NCBI GenBank assembly: GCA_017311185.1 | Contig: JAESUZ010000134.1 | Span: 1,142,001 to 1,206,000, forward strand | Reading direction: 5' to 3' | Length of the DNA: 64,000 nucleotides | DNA from: Proteles cristata cristata | Lineage: Eukaryota; Chordata; Mammalia; Carnivora; Hyaenidae | Shown: piece by piece, positions 43,650 to 56,207 of the stretch | Layout: each line of letters opens with the position of its first letter | Numbering within the stretch: position 1 is the stretch's first letter | Notes under the pieces: generated by a model | The model's database searches: none | Told to the model about the DNA's origin: nothing | The model's input: the letters and a program-made list of their open reading frames with translations, nothing else | Translations under genes and position numbers: made by a program

Positions 43650-46130
43650 CCCAGAGTCTATGTGTTATCTAATAAACAATGTATTCATTGTGTTATAAGA
43701 TATTATTAATATTTTTTTGTTTTGTTTTGTTTTTAAGGAATCTATCTAGTCAATCAATCAGTTCTGAAAATATTATATTAACTCGTGACTAATTTTTTTT
43801 GATGTTTCCATGTAATGAGACATTTTACAGAGATGACATATTACGTAGTGTTAGTGTATCAAACATGACTACAGAGCAATAACATTTATCTATAAGGCTT
43901 CTATAAGAATTCTGTTTCAACGCTAAAATTATTTTGGTATAGAAACTTCAAATTATATCAGGCAAGTACATCTTTGCTTTAAGAAGGCTTGATGTCCTAA
44001 TGGAAGATAAAATCATTCAAAATGGATTCTAAATCAGGTTTTAGCACTTGCCATACTGCCAGACATCTAATGGATAGGTTGCAAATATTAAATTAAATTA
44101 ATGAATGTATTAATTAACTTAAATTATTCCTATATAGAATACACTATTCCTTTTTTATCATTTAAGAAGTTTTGTTTTGAATCCAATTTTTCTGTAGGTG
44201 AGAGAAAGCTGTTGGGAGTAGGGTTGACTTGAGGCAGCTGTATTTAGAAAGAAACAGAGCTCTCAATCTTTGGCATCTCTTAATGTCCTGGCTCTGTTTT
44301 TTACTGTGTTAGACTCCAGCCTCTGGCTTTGCATGGTGACAACATGGCAGCAGTAGTAGAAACACCCCACATCCTTCCGATTTCAGTTCAAAGGCAAGTA
44401 CTAGTTCTGTTTGTTTGCTTTGGTTTTGTTTTTGTTTTTCCATTCCCAGTATCTACGGCAGAAGGCTCATGGTGTACCTTTGGTTCTAGTAGCATAAATA
44501 TACACCAGTGAACCAATCACAGTGGTTAACAAAATGGTAGTCTTTAATTAAGTATAAGTGAATTCCACAAATGTCTTGAAGTCAATGTGAGGAAGAATGT
44601 TTTCCCTCAGAGGGAAACTGGGATATGATTTCACGAGGGATAATTAGATGCTAACTAAGAAAAACAATAGTTATCTGCTGTAGACTTCAAGGATAACATA
44701 TATGACTTTCAGGATTATAATTTTCCGTTTTTTAAGTGTTTGGTTCTTACAAGTCTCAGGAAATTATGTGCTCATAAGAAAGAGAAAAAAAATATCTTAA
44801 AATGCCATTACTTTGGTAAGTCATCAATCAAGTTATATAAACTATCTTTTACCATAGTTTGATAAGTTATTATGAAGAATCATAACTTATTGTGGTGCCC
44901 TAATTTAAAGGAGAGTGTGCAGTATATGCATCTTTTTTATTGTTAATTCTGCACTTCTTGTGATTCTGATTTCACGTTATCTTTTTATTTCATACACAGG
45001 AATTTCTATATTAATTCACAGTGGGTACCAGATTATGAAGTTGTGGGAACTCAGTGAAATGGAACCCAATCAGTTTAAAATTCTTTTAAGTATTTCTGTC
45101 TGGCTTTAATAATGTACAATTAATATAAAAAACCATTTAGCTTTTATCAGTTAGTCAGGATCTGTTGGCCTAGTTTCAAAAGTTGGTCTCCTGGGCATAA
45201 TGGACATAATTGAAACTCCCGTTAAAATTTTCCATTTTAATGAAAATATTAAATGACTTGTGGAGTAGCATGGTAAGTTTGCAGCCCATTCTCAGAGGGC
45301 TGGGCTGTGATTTCATTCTGCTGTCATCTACTATTTTATTCTCAACATTCACAAAGTTTATTAAAACAATTTCAGTCCAGTCCTTTGGCTTTGTTTTTAG
45401 ATCATTGCTTTCCAGGGTGACTTGGGTTTTTATATTATTTTCATAATTTTCTCTTTATAATTGAAAACTACAAAAGGGCATTGTTATCAGTGGGAAGCAA
45501 AAATACAATGATTAATTCTGTTTTTTTCTTTTCTGAACTACAGATTGAATAAAGCAATATAGGGTGATATGCTTGGAACTACAAAGAGCTACAGATAAAA
45601 AAAAGTTCTAATTATTAGTCTCAGAATATAATTAACTACGATTATTTTTAAAAGTAGTTTTAATATTTTCTGGTAGGTGAAATTGAATACAATTGAAAGT
45701 ACTCTTTAATATTTAGGGTGTGCATTTAAAATAAAATTATAGTTACTGAGTACATTTCTTTTATTTGGAAATTATAAAGCTTTTTACTTGGTCTTTTGGC
45801 ATTGTATACCTTTTTCAAACTATATCTAATATTTTGGTGAGTCTCCATTAAAGTAGGAAAGGATAAGAGTGAAGGATACAATTAAATCTCACCCTAAATT
45901 TTAATTCTGGATTTCCATAAATTCACTTGTTTTATGGCATAAAAGTGAGTAGGCTTAAAATCCAATCATCAAAAACCTCATTAAGTAAATTTATCTGAAA
46001 ATATATTGGATAAATTTCTGGAGAAATAAAACATAAAATTTATCAATTAATAATATATTCACTTTTGTTTTATTCTTTAAAAAACACATCTAATACTTAT
46101 TGGTAGTGTTTACTGTACCCCTCAGATCAA
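43650..46130. other. No gene recognised
   Basis: AT-rich. A segment near 44,170-44,420 (CATGGTGACAACATGGCAGCAG, CACATCCTTCCGATTTCAG) hints at an old LTR-like repeat but cannot be assigned. Short frames at 44915-45446 lack recognisable features. Confidence 0.4.
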
Positions 46131-46134
46131 ACAA

Positions 46135-46320
46135 GTAGTGTCTTGAGCAAGCTCTGTACACATCTTATTTGATATTCACTGTATGTTTGCAGAGTTTATA
46201 ACAGTGTCTCATTTTACAAAAAGTAAATTCTCAAATAAGTAGCTCACCTAAGGTCACATAAGAATTGGAGTCAGAATTCAAATTTATGATGTGGAATCTA
46301 AAGACTGCCTTTAAGTCTAT
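46135..46320 (-). mobile_element. MIR SINE fragment
   Basis: Reverse MIR-like order: CATCTTATTTGATATTCACTG, TCATTTTACAAAAAGTAAATTCTCAAATAAGTAGCTCACCTAAGGTCACATAAG, AGTCAGAATTCAAATTT. Strongly diverged. Confidence 0.65.
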
Positions 46321-46729
46321 ATTGACTCATATTGTCACCAAATGTTCCCAAATCTAAATCCCTAAGTAGCTATTTTTTTGTGTGTGTGAAAGATAGATAT
46401 AAAGTAAAACATATAAATGATATTTTTAGGTATTGTAGAGAAATGTTATGATTTAAAATGGATTATTTTAGAAATAAATTTATTATTGGAGGGAAAGAAA
46501 CTAACAAAGACTTAGTCCCTAAAAGTGAAAAAATTGGGGAAATATAATGTTAACATTTTAATTATCATATAAAGCTATAAGTATTCTGAGAAGGTTAGTG
46601 CACAATATCTATTGTTTCTCTTACTGTAGAAAAAATAAACCTTAAATATTACAAATGAATGTTCATATTTAAAGCTATTATTTCTGCAGTAAGAGAAAAA
46701 ACAATGATACAAAAGACAAATGTAATAGA

Positions 46730-46846
46730 AATAATTAAACTTTAGGAAGAGTAACTCTATGTCAAGCATCACCATAGACACTTAACATGTATTAACACTT
46801 TTAAATGTTTATTTATTTTGAGAGAGAGTGTGAGAGTTGAGGAGAA

Positions 46847-46879
<33 letters not shown>

Positions 46880-47190
46880 CCCAAGCAGACTCCACACTGT
46901 CAGCAAAGAGCCCAGTGCAGGGCTCGATTTCACAAACCAGGAAATCATGACCTGAACCTAAAACAAGAGTCAGATGCTTAACCAACTGAGCCACCCGGGT
47001 CCTCAACACTTTTAATATTTACAGCACCGTCATAAGATAGTTAATATTATCATACTCATTTCTAGATGAAGAAAGAGAAACGTGGAGAGGCTTACTAAGT
47101 TAATAATGTCCTAGAGTTAAATGAGTAACAGGGTACAATTTAAACCGTGGCAGCTTGATATATAGCTAGATGTATTAACCATTACCTTAT
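46730..47190 (-). mobile_element. MIR SINE interrupted by a CAN-SINE
   Basis: Left of the SINE is CAAGCATCACCATAGACACTTAACATG. To the right come CACCGTCATAAGATAGTTAATATTATCA, TTTCTAGATGAAGAAAGAGAAACGTGGAGAGG and CAGGGTACAATTTAAACCGTGGCAG. Together these follow the reverse MIR layout split at 46805-47004. Confidence 0.65.
46805..47004 (-). mobile_element. CAN-SINE with (GA)n body, inside MIR
   Basis: Reverse SINE with an 11-bp TSD (AACACTTTTAA) at 46794-46804 and 47005-47015 and an expanded GA run near 46849-46876. Older inner sequence (CCTAAAACAAGAGTCAGATG). Confidence 0.92.
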
Positions 47191-47793
47191 ACTGCTGTAT
47201 TCAAATGGTAGGTACTAATACCTTAAAAAGTCACCAAAATATAAGGATTGAAGGTATTTTTACCACAATGTTAAATATATTGAAGTTTCTCAGGTCACCC
47301 CATGTGTATGACATGTCTTCTCCATTTTGGTTCCATTGAAACAAAATAAAACAGAAGATAGATTATTTAGCATTTTGTGTTAATGATTGAGTTCTATTAT
47401 TCTCATCACCTGATAAGAAATTCCTGACTCAGCATAGAGTTCTACACATATAACTCATTAAAATTGATTTCATATTTTCTTCTAATATGTATCAATCACA
47501 TGTAGATGATAATGCACTATTTCCAGGCATAGTTACATATACTTTCCATGCGAATAAATTCATTTTTCTTTTATTCATTTTATTTGGTTTCCATGAACAA
47601 GAATTATTTGATTCATGCTTTTCCTTCATGCATTTATGTTGTCATTCAAACATCATTATTTATTCCCTATTTCCTTATCTGAACAAAGAAACAAATTATT
47701 ATACTTTCAAATGTAACCAAGGAAATGACATCTGGGTGCTTTTGCAAGCTAATAAAAGACAGTGAGGATTTTTTAATTAGTTAACATCTTGTA
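47191..47793. other. No gene or repeat recognised
   Basis: AT-rich. A 92-codon + frame at 47487-47765 is rich in phenylalanine, histidine and leucine from T-rich sequence and has no recognisable domain. Confidence 0.45.
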
Positions 47794-47812
47794 AAATAAT
47801 ATATTTTAAATA

Positions 47813-48021
47813 GGAGCACCTGGGTGGCTCAGTCAGGCATTCGACTGCATCTTGGCTCAGGTCATGATCTCATATGTGATGGCACTCTGTATCAGGCTCT
47901 GTGCTGACATCAAGGAGCCTGCTTGGGATTCTCTCTTTCTCTCTCTCTGTTCCTCCCTTGAATGTACATGCATGCAGTCTCTCTAAACAAGTAAGTATAC
48001 TTATAAAAAAATAAAGTTTTA
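47813..48021 (+). mobile_element. CAN-SINE, old copy
   Basis: Forward SINE with deletions in the head (GTCAGGCATTCGACTGCATCTTGG) and an unusual ATGTACATGCATGCAGTC body. TSD AAATAATATATTTTAAATA (ending 47812) matches AAATAATACATTTTAAATA (from 48022) with one difference. Confidence 0.88.
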
Positions 48022-48240
48022 AATAATACATTTTAAATATATGTTACAATTTTATAGCCAAATATTTTTCTTAGTAAAATATTGCCTACTTGATAGTAAA
48101 AAGAACAGAGATAATAAAAATTAATGCTTTTTCTCTTCTACCAAATATTTTAGAAGAATTTTCTTGTCCTCCATTTTAGTATGTGGAATAATAACTGGAA
48201 CACAGACTGTACTCAATAAGCATTTAAACGAACTTAAAGT

Positions 48241-48700
48241 GGGGCACTTGGGTGGCTCAGTTGGTTAAGCATCCAACTTCAGCTCAGATCATGATCTCAT
48301 AGCTTGTGGGTTCAAGTATCACATCAGACCCTGTGCTGACAGTTCAGAGCCTGGAACCTGCTTTGGATTCTGTGTCTCCCTCTCTCTCTGCTCCTCCCCT
48401 GGTCACACTCTGCCTCTTTTTCAAAAATAAATAAACATTGGGGCTCCTGGGTGGCTCAGTCAGTTAAGCGTCGGACTTCAGCTCAGGCCATGATCTCGCA
48501 GTTTGTAGGTTCAAGTGCCGTGTAGGGCTTTGTGTTGACAGCTCAGAGCCTGTAGCCTGCTTTGGATTGTGTGTCTCCCCTTCTCTCTGCCCCTCCCCTG
48601 CTCATGCTCTGTCTCTCACTGTTTCTCAATAATAAATAAATGTTAAAAAAATTAAAAATAAATAAATAAACATTAAATAAGAATTAAAAAATAAAGGAAC
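48241..48700 (+). mobile_element. CAN-SINE, outer copy of nested pair
   Basis: Forward SINE from 48241 to about 48439 (GGGGCACTTGGGTGGCTCAG), with its tail resuming after the inner SINE at about 48653. TSDs AAACGAACTTAAA (ending near 48239) and AAAGGAACTTAAA (from about 48693) enclose the whole pair. Confidence 0.9.
48440..48652 (+). mobile_element. CAN-SINE, inner copy of nested pair
   Basis: A second forward SINE (GGGGCTCCTGGGTGGCTCAG) inserted in the A-rich tail of the first. The tail sequence AAAAATAAATAAACATT occurs on both sides as its TSD, so this is a tail-into-tail insertion and not a segmental duplication. Confidence 0.9.
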
Positions 48701-48707
48701 TTAAATT

Positions 48708-49482
48708 GTTCTAAACATAGAGTGTTTAACTCTATGATTTAAAAACATTTTTTTCACTAACTGAAATATAATTCCATTCTATCTGCTTGATTTTTTTTCT
48801 GCTAACTTCTGTTAGCTAACTTTCTTCTCTTTGCATAGAAAATTAATAAAAAGCGATCCTTGTATTAAAAAAAGACTTTCTGTTGCATTTCTGTATTAAA
48901 ATATACTGCAAAATGCATTAGATCTGAATCTACCAGTTTTCACTTGTGTGAAATATTCAGATATTTGTTTCCATTACAATGAAAAATTAAACATATAAAT
49001 TAAAAACTTACAAGTTTGTTGTTATAATACACTTGAAAGATGAAAGCTCATAAATATTGTTCTTTTTACAAATTAAAAAAATTTGAAGCCTAAAATATTA
49101 GAGTTCTTCTTCTCAGTAATATTTAAATGCCTTTTCTGGCATAAACAGGAAAGGATTATTAATTGATATATAACAACAGGAAACAACTGTTACCGGAGAA
49201 AAATGCCCTATAGATAGCATTTATGAATATTTCTTATAGTGGAAGAAAGGCTTAGTTTGTTTATTTTTACTTTAGCTATTCAATTTGAGCATTTTTGCAG
49301 TTTAAAAACTTAACCAAAGGACATGGATAGCGTAAACATTGACAAATACATAAAAGTCAATTTGAGATTTAGGATGGTTGAAACATACTAATAATACTAA
49401 TAAATACAGAAGTACAAATTGCTTTGTAAATTCAAGACTTAATATTATTGTCATTTTTTAGTTTTATGGTATTATGCCACAT
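48708..49482. other. AT-rich DNA, no gene seen
   Basis: Nothing recognised beyond high AT content. Confidence 0.45.
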
Positions 49483-49496
49483 TAGGCTACTTTGTT

Positions 49497-49727
49497 GTGT
49501 TTCTTTGGTTTTTAAACATTTTTTAAGTTTTATTTTTATTTATTTTGAGAGAGAGACAGCATGAGTGCAGGAGAGGTAGAGAAAGGAGAGAGAGGGAAAA
49601 TCCCAAACAGGATCTGCACAGCCAGCTCGGAGCCAAATGCAGGGCTCGAACCCAGGAACTGAGGGATCATGAACAGAGCCGAAACCAAGAGTTGGGTGCT
49701 TAACCAACTGAGCCACCCAAGCATCCC
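49497..49727 (-). mobile_element. CAN-SINE, older subfamily
   Basis: Reverse SINE with the inner sequence GCCGAAACCAAGAGTTGGGTG typical of older copies. TSD TAGGCTACTTTGTT (49483-49496) versus TAGGCTTCTTTGTT (49728-49741). Confidence 0.92.
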
Positions 49728-49741
49728 TAGGCTTCTTTGTT

Positions 49742-51280
49742 AATAGTGTTGCAGTGTTATAGTGTAAATAGTTGCTTTCAATAACATGAAAAAAATTGCA
49801 CTGATAGAGAACATAAGAAAAAATTAACCTAAAAGCTGATGTTATTTGTATGGAAAATGAAATAAGCTATATGTAAAAGGTATACATGAAATTAAGTAAT
49901 TATTACTAAAGAGTAAAAATGCTAACAGTGTTCAGAGCCACAGGATTTTGAGGGACTTTTATATGTATTTTGTATGCATGCACCTATTTATACTCTATGT
50001 TGTTTTAAATATGATTTAAAGTCATTTTTCATGGTACTATGTGCTTTAGATGGGCCTGAGGTGAAGTGTCCTCTGGTTGTTTACTTCTCTGTGTTGAACT
50101 GAATGCAGAAAGAGAATTCATAAGATAGAGAATATTTCCTTCCTGATACCATCTACATAACATTTACTTTGTTCTCTTGGCCACGCTATTTTAGAACTAT
50201 ACCTCAGCACAATACTGAATTTACTTCATATTTTCTTTCCCACATAAATATATAAGTAAAAAATATAGCTAATAAGTTACTAAACTGTCACCATAATTCT
50301 AATGCTTAATTTGCTAAAATAATATTAATTTCTTAATATTTTTTGGTTTAAAAGGTCCTTAATCTTGGAGTTTCTTTCCTTGGTATACTTTTGTATATTG
50401 AAATGAATAAAGACTGCTTTTTAAAGTACTCCTTTAAGCACTAATTATTGGTTTGTTGAGGTATAAAACAGATTTTGACATATAAACAATGTTTACTTCT
50501 AAAATGAATGAATGCTGTAGTATACTCTGACAAGAGTTATGTCAACATTAAATTATATTATTAAATCACTTGAGAAAATGAAATATGGGGATATTTTTTC
50601 CTATTGATCATCCTAGGCATAGTCTTATTTTTAAAAGTTTCAAATACTCATAGGAAAAATATTAGGAACAAACTTATTAGAAATTATGTTTTACATTAAT
50701 TTAAATTTATAATGTTATATTAATAACTTATTTTTCCATTGTTTTATTTATAGGGAAAATAACCATTTGGCTTTTTTTGTTCCAAGTGCCCTTTCTTTGA
50801 GAATGCTAATCTGAAATTAATAATTTGATGAGCTCTCCAACATATTCTAATGGAATTATTAATTATCCATAATATAAATGATGCCTATATAATGATTAAC
50901 TCAAATGCAGAAGGATACGCTTAAGTACCAATGGCATAAAATTGCCTTAAGGCAGTAGATATGACTTGATAAGAGCTATATAATGATTTATATACTTGAA
51001 TACTTTTGATTCTCCTGTAAAGATTACCAATTCTTTGTTTTTTTTTAATTTAACAATATTGCTCATTTTATAATGGGCTTAGAAAGTTTTGTTTAAAAAA
51101 CAGAAATACAGTATGGTGATCATACAATGGTCATTCAAGGCCACAAAACATGACCAATACTGGTTTCTGAGACTGAGTAATTGGCACTGCACATTAATAG
51201 TAACAGGTATAATTATTCTGTTATGAGAAATATAACATGGAAAAAGGAGTTAACCATTTGAGAGGCTATTGCCTAAAGTA
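49742..51280. other. AT-rich DNA, no gene seen
   Basis: About 1.5 kb of AT-rich, apparently single-copy DNA. I recognise nothing on either strand. Confidence 0.45.
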
Positions 51281-51284
51281 ACAC

Positions 51285-51600
51285 AATTTATTGAGAATCT
51301 ACCATGTGCCAAGCACTCTTCTGGCCGTTGGAGACACAGAAGTGAACACAGAATGTTTCTCTTGGAGCTATCTAGTGGGAGAATAGGAGGGTAGATTATA
51401 AACAAACAATAATATACAGTCAGGTAATATTAAGTGCTAGGTTGAAAAATTAAGTAACGTACGGGAAGAGAGAAAAAGCTCTATCAGATAGGGTAGTCAG
51501 GAAATTCTTTCACAGAGAGAATGAAGGGAGAGAGGGAGCCATTGTGAAGGCCTGGGGAGCAACAGCAAAGCCAAGGCAAACTCAGCATCTAATGGGAAAC
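51285..51600 (-). mobile_element. L2 LINE 3' region
   Basis: The + strand is the reverse of the L2 3' end: TTTATTGAGAATCTACCATGTGCCAAGCACTCTTCTGG, GGAGACACAGAAGTGAACAC, GGAGCTATCTAGTGGGAGAA, AGGTAATATTAAGTGCTAGG, GGGTAGTCAGGAAATTC and GAGCAACAGCAAAGCCAAGGC. One of the clearer L2 fossils here. Confidence 0.82.
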
Positions 51601-51689
51601 AGTAACTTATACACATATGATGGCAAAGGCTAATACCTATTTAAATTATATGAATATTGCATTATTCTAAAATAATTTAGTGGTATTTT

Positions 51690-52140
51690 GTTTTTTATTT
51701 TTTATTTTTTTTAATTTAAAAAATATATAAATAATTAAAATATATAAATAAGTGTAATTTATTGTCAAATTGGTTTCCGTACAACACCTAGTGCTCATCC
51801 CAACAAGTGCCGTCATCAATGCCCATCACCCACTTTCCCCTCTCCCCAAGCCCCCATCAACCCTCAGTTTGTTCTCATTATTTAAGGGTTTCTAATGGTT
51901 TGCCTCCCTCCCTCACTGTAACTTTTTCCTCCCTTCCCCTACTCCTGGTCTTCAGTTAGGTTTCTCAAGATCCACATATGAGTGAAAACATATGGTACCT
52001 GTCTTTCTCTGACTGACTTATTTCACTTAGCATAATACCCTCCAGTTCCATCCACATTGTTGCAAATGGCCAGATTTCATTCTTTCTCATTGCCACGTAG
52101 TATTCCATTGTATATATAAACCATCTTCTTTGTCTTTAGT
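51690..52140 (-). mobile_element. L1 3' end, 5'-truncated
   Basis: Antisense of a carnivore L1 3' region: TTATTGTCAAATTGGTTTCCGTACAACACC, then GCCCATCACCCACTTTCCCC, CATATGAGTGAAAACATATGG, TTCCATCCACATTGTTGCAAATGG, GTAGTATTCCATTGTATATATA. The polyadenylated end is at 51,690-51,720 and the truncation point near 52,140. It is better preserved than the ORF2 fragment at 24.7 kb. Confidence 0.85.
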
Positions 52141-52499
52141 CACATGATGTTGTTTTTATTTTAAAAGTTACTTCATAGTAAATTAGAAACATTGTTTGTG
52201 ATTAATAACAGACAACAAAATCTGAAGCTGTCAGGATCTCAGCGCTCATAATTAGATTGCGGGGCAGGGGTGCCACCCCTTTAAAAATGGATGAGCATTC
52301 TTGCTCTGCTATAGTGAAATGATGAATGCCAAAATAATTTTGATTTTGCCTTAGGAAATAACGTGATGTTAATTCCTGGTGTATAATCATGTCCAACAGT
52401 ACACATCAACGAGATTAGTAGTCATAGTAGTACTATCAGGGCCTATGATGGTGGTGGTAATTTTAGTGCTAATATAATCACTTGAAGCAGTACCATCTT
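52141..52499. other. No gene or repeat recognised
   Basis: Single-copy spacer with mixed composition and a 64-codon reverse frame lacking recognisable features. Confidence 0.4.
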
Positions 52500-52710
52500 T
52501 GTAGAAGATGTGCTAGAAACAGTGCCAAGTGTGAACTTACATGATCTATTTTATTTCACCAAACAAACTTTAATATGTGTGCTGATATTATCTCTATTTA
52601 CTAATGAGGATACTGCATTAGGAGAGTTAAGTAAATCTCTTACGGTCACAGTAACCAGAAAATTTTCATGGGGCAGAACTCAAATTCAGTTTCATCTCAT
52701 CACACAATCT
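52500..52710 (-). mobile_element. MIR SINE fragment
   Basis: Reverse MIR layout: GTGCTGATATTATCTCTATTTACTAATGAGGATACTGC, GTTAAGTAAATCTCTTACGGTCACAG, GGGGCAGAACTCAAATTCAG. The 99-codon frame at 52510-52809 is a by-product. Confidence 0.72.
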
Positions 52711-52974
52711 ATGTTAATTTTAAGGAAAAGTATTATACATAATGATTCATCATGTAGTGTCATTCTGGAGTGTGCAACTGAAAGAGTACTTAGAAATTCT
52801 AGGTTTTAGAGTTGATTATGCTGTGTATTTGATATGTGAGAAAGACACTTCTGTACACAGTATCTGCAAAATAAGCATACAATTGCCATTTTTCTTTCAG
52901 ATTTCTTGTGATAAGTAAATGAGTAAATGTGCACAAAAACAATGTGAAAATTTATTTAAACTCAATAGACATTA

Positions 52975-53070
52975 AGAGAACTCTTAAGTGCTATTCACTG
53001 TGTTGGGTGCTGAGTGTAAAAACAGGAATGCATTAGAGACCAACCTATAGGCAGCAAATAATAAAACAAA
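52975..53070 (-). mobile_element. L2 LINE 3' end fragment
   Basis: A short reverse L2 3'-end piece: CTCTTAAGTGCTATTCACTGTGTTGGGTGCTGAG, then AACAGGAATGCATTAGAGACC and AGCAAATAATAAAACAAATAAA. Low identity. Confidence 0.5.
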
Positions 53071-53154
53071 TAAAATTGGGTTCCACAGCAGTTCAAGAAG
53101 AAAAATTGTACGTCAGACATCATTCAGGTTTAATAAATGCAGTGGACACATGTA

Positions 53155-53490
53155 ATTCTTCCCCACCAAGCCACCCTCTTCTGGTAAGTGGCCCATTTCT
53201 TCACTTATTCCAGTTCCCTTTGTTTTAGGTGGGGCTCACTCTAGCCCTAGGCTCTAGGAATAAGCACCATAACTCAGGCCCAGTCAATGAGAGGGCCAAA
53301 GGATAGTGACTGATTTAGAAGGATCATGACACATCATCTCTGGATGAAGAGAAGGACAGAGGGAGAAAAGAGAAAAGTGAGTGAGAGAACATGAATATTT
53401 AACACACGGTTCCAGCTTTTCCTGTTCATTGGACATTTCATATGTATAAGCCAACAAATTCCTGTTTGCTGAGAGCTAAGCTGAGCTGAT
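53155..53490. mobile_element. Unassigned ancient interspersed repeat
   Basis: Contains GTGGGGCTCACTCTAGCCCTAGGCT, ATAAGCACCATAACTCAGGCCCAGTCAATGAGAG and CATATGTATAAGCCAACAAATTCC, an order I associate with an old mammalian repeat. Family and strand not established. Confidence 0.4.
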
Positions 53491-53675
53491 TCTTTGTTAC
53501 CAGTAGTTGAGAATTTAATAGCAGTAATAGGCTAGAGCAATATACATATAAGCTGGGAATTTTGAGTATACCTGACTCCTTAAGACTGACTTAAGCAGTA
53601 TGAATTTGGACTCATTTAAGATGAAGTTGATGTTGGAGTTAATGAGCTGCTTTAATTTTTTTGATATGATGATGA

Positions 53676-53900
53676 TTTTTTTAAACTTTTAAAATGTTTT
53701 ATTTATTTCTGAGAGAGAGAGAGACACCGTGAGCAGGGGAGGGTCAGAGAGAGAAAGATCCACAGAATCTGAAACAGGCTCCAGGCTCTGAGCTGGCTGT
53801 CAGCACAGAGCCTGACACATGGGGCTCAAACCCATGAACCGTGAGATCATGACCTGAGCTGAAGTTGGACGCTCAACCGACTGAGCCACCCAGGCGCCCC
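53676..53900 (-). mobile_element. CAN-SINE
   Basis: Reverse complete SINE (CACCCAGGCGCCCC head end, TTTTATTTATTTCTGAGAGAG tail side, GACCTGAGCTGAAGTTGGAC inner). A TSD could not be delimited in the T/A-rich target, although GATGATT-like repeats exist. Confidence 0.9.
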
Positions 53901-53904
53901 GAGT

Positions 53905-54645
53905 TGATTATTATTTAAGTGAAGTCTTGAAAAGCAAAATCCAGAAAGAAGACACCAAATTTAATCATGGCAAAGGGGAAAGTGGCCTTTACTGACAGTC
54001 TAGCAGATACTAAGCAGGAAACTAATATTTTACATATAAATTTTATTAGCTGAAGAAAGGAAATTACTTATATATTTCTTATTATTAACTTTGCCAAAAT
54101 GTATATTGAGATATTCAATAAAAATAAAAAGTGTGAGGAGTTTTGGTATTTTTTATGGTCTAGCACAAATAATTAGAAAAGGTGACATGAAATGAATTTT
54201 ACTCTAGGCAGATACTTCCTGGTACAGAAAGAAAAATGGACAAGAGGCATGGAGGATTAGAACAAGCAACATTGGCAGAAAGTTCTTAAACTGGTTAAAT
54301 TAATTAAAAAGATTTTACAGGTAAAGACTATTGATGAGAGATGTTTAGAGCCTTCAAAAGAATAGCACCAGTGGGAACTGGATAAAAGTAAGAAAAGATC
54401 TAGAAGATGCTGTGGAGAAAGAATCCACAGCACGGGAGAACTAAAAGTAATGTAGGGTAATGGTGGAGACGGAATGTGTTTCCATGGATATATGAGAGGG
54501 TAGAGGATTTATTAACAGAGGCAATATATACAGAGTGAAGGATATATTAGTAGGGAAGAGGGATGTCTACAAGGAGAGTAGTCAGTGCTGATTTGGAGCA
54601 TGGATTTGGAGAGGCTAAAGTGTTTTTGTTGTGAAGACTAGCAAT
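53905..54645. other. No gene or repeat recognised
   Basis: Purine-rich in part (54,230-54,560) with no repeat family or coding frame identified. Confidence 0.4.
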
Positions 54646-54649
54646 TTGT

Positions 54650-54915
54650 TCATTTATCATTTCAAAAAAAAATGTACTGAGCATTTAAATACAAGCCAAT
54701 CACTTCTCTAGACAAATTTCCTGCTCTCACAGAACTTGTATTCTAGTGGTAGGATGCAAGGAACAAAAATTAAATGAATACATACATGCTATATCAAGTG
54801 GTGAAGAATTATAGAAAGAAAGGTCAGTCATTGTCAGCATTTGGAGCTGTTATTGTATAATTCTGGTTATGGGAGGCATCCCTGAGAATAGATCTGAAAA
54901 AAAAAAAATTGAGGG
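54650..54915 (-). mobile_element. L2 LINE 3' region
   Basis: Reverse L2 features: TGTACTGAGCATTTAAATACAAGCCAATCACTTCTCTAG, CCTGCTCTCACAGAACTTGTATTCTAGTGG, GCTATATCAAGTGGTGAAGAATTATAGAAAG, GGGAGGCATCCCTGAGAATAG. Moderately diverged. Confidence 0.7.
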
Positions 54916-56190
54916 AATGAGCGATAAGAATATCTGTGATAAGAAAATTTCGGATCTTAAATTGCATTTAGTTATGTAGTTGACTACAGTGTGAACTTCT
55001 CAAAGGGACTGTTATACTTTTCATTAAAAAAAAATAATCCAAGCTTGGTTTCAGAGTGTCATCATACCAATCCTGGATTACTGCCTTAGGCTCTCAAGAA
55101 ATTGTCATATGCCTGATATGCTCTCTCTTGAGCAATCACAAGGTACTCTTCTATTTTTACAATCAATTTTCATTCAGGGATCATTTTCTTCAAGAAGTCA
55201 GGGTAGATAAAATACTCTCTTTTATACCCCAAAAGGTATTTCTAGCATAATAACATAGTTAGGAGTCTATAAAATTCTTGAACATGACCTATGGTTAACA
55301 TGTAGCAGAGTGACTTAATCTCAATAAAATTTTGTTGAATTGACTTAGAAATAGAAATAATCTAGATTGACTGAAGTATAGAATATGTACAGGTAAAAGA
55401 ATGACATAAAATATGAAGAAGAGAAGACATAAAATACGAAGTTGCCAAAAATAACAAGAAAAAACTGGCAAAACAGCTGATTCAGTAACTAAACTGACTT
55501 GTCAAGGAATGAATTAAACACAAGAAGAAGACTGCTACTGCTTGATAGTGTCCTCTCTTTTCTTCTCTTTTCCTGTGTCTAATTAAGTAAAGCTACATAA
55601 ATATAGCACAGAGCAGTATCTGACAGACACTTATAGCTCAAAAAAGCCTCACATTTAGACTTAGCTTTTGGAAGAGAACCCTTGAAATATATTTACATCA
55701 TTTTCTTATATGAAAGGAGTCAATGAATGTGTTAGATAGATTAATTTAGGTGTATGCACATGTGTATTTTTTGATCAAAATCTTATTGCTATATTCAGTT
55801 TAAATGGTAGGAGTACTTTTTTCAGATCATAAAAAATCTCTTTTTTACCCTCTTTAATTTAGGAACAACTGACTTTTTAGTTTGGGATCATATGACTTTG
55901 ATTGAAAACAGGGATGTCACAAATGAGATTCTTACTATAGTCCATTGTTTCAGGTCTTTAGTCTAGTGCATTGATCATACCTTAAAGTCTCCTTGATGTC
56001 TCAGCACATTTTGGTACAATATTGACATATTTTAAATTTAACTCCATGGATTCCTGGATACACATGATATTTTCAGAAATGAAATGTTATTATAAGAACT
56101 GAATAATCTTATACAGAAATCTTTACTACAGTCAACTGCAAAACAGCTATCACTGTTCATTCACTACATAGTTATAATTTAGTTTGTGAT
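54916..56190. other. AT-rich DNA, no gene seen
   Basis: Nothing recognised. Short frames at 55056-55250 are unremarkable. Confidence 0.45.
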
Positions 56191-56207
56191 TTTAACCTTG
56201 TTTGAAA

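Noticed and set aside
47487..47765. 92-codon + frame with hydrophobic stretches
   Set aside because: The composition reflects T-rich DNA. No domain, no context, and the length is within chance for 64 kb.
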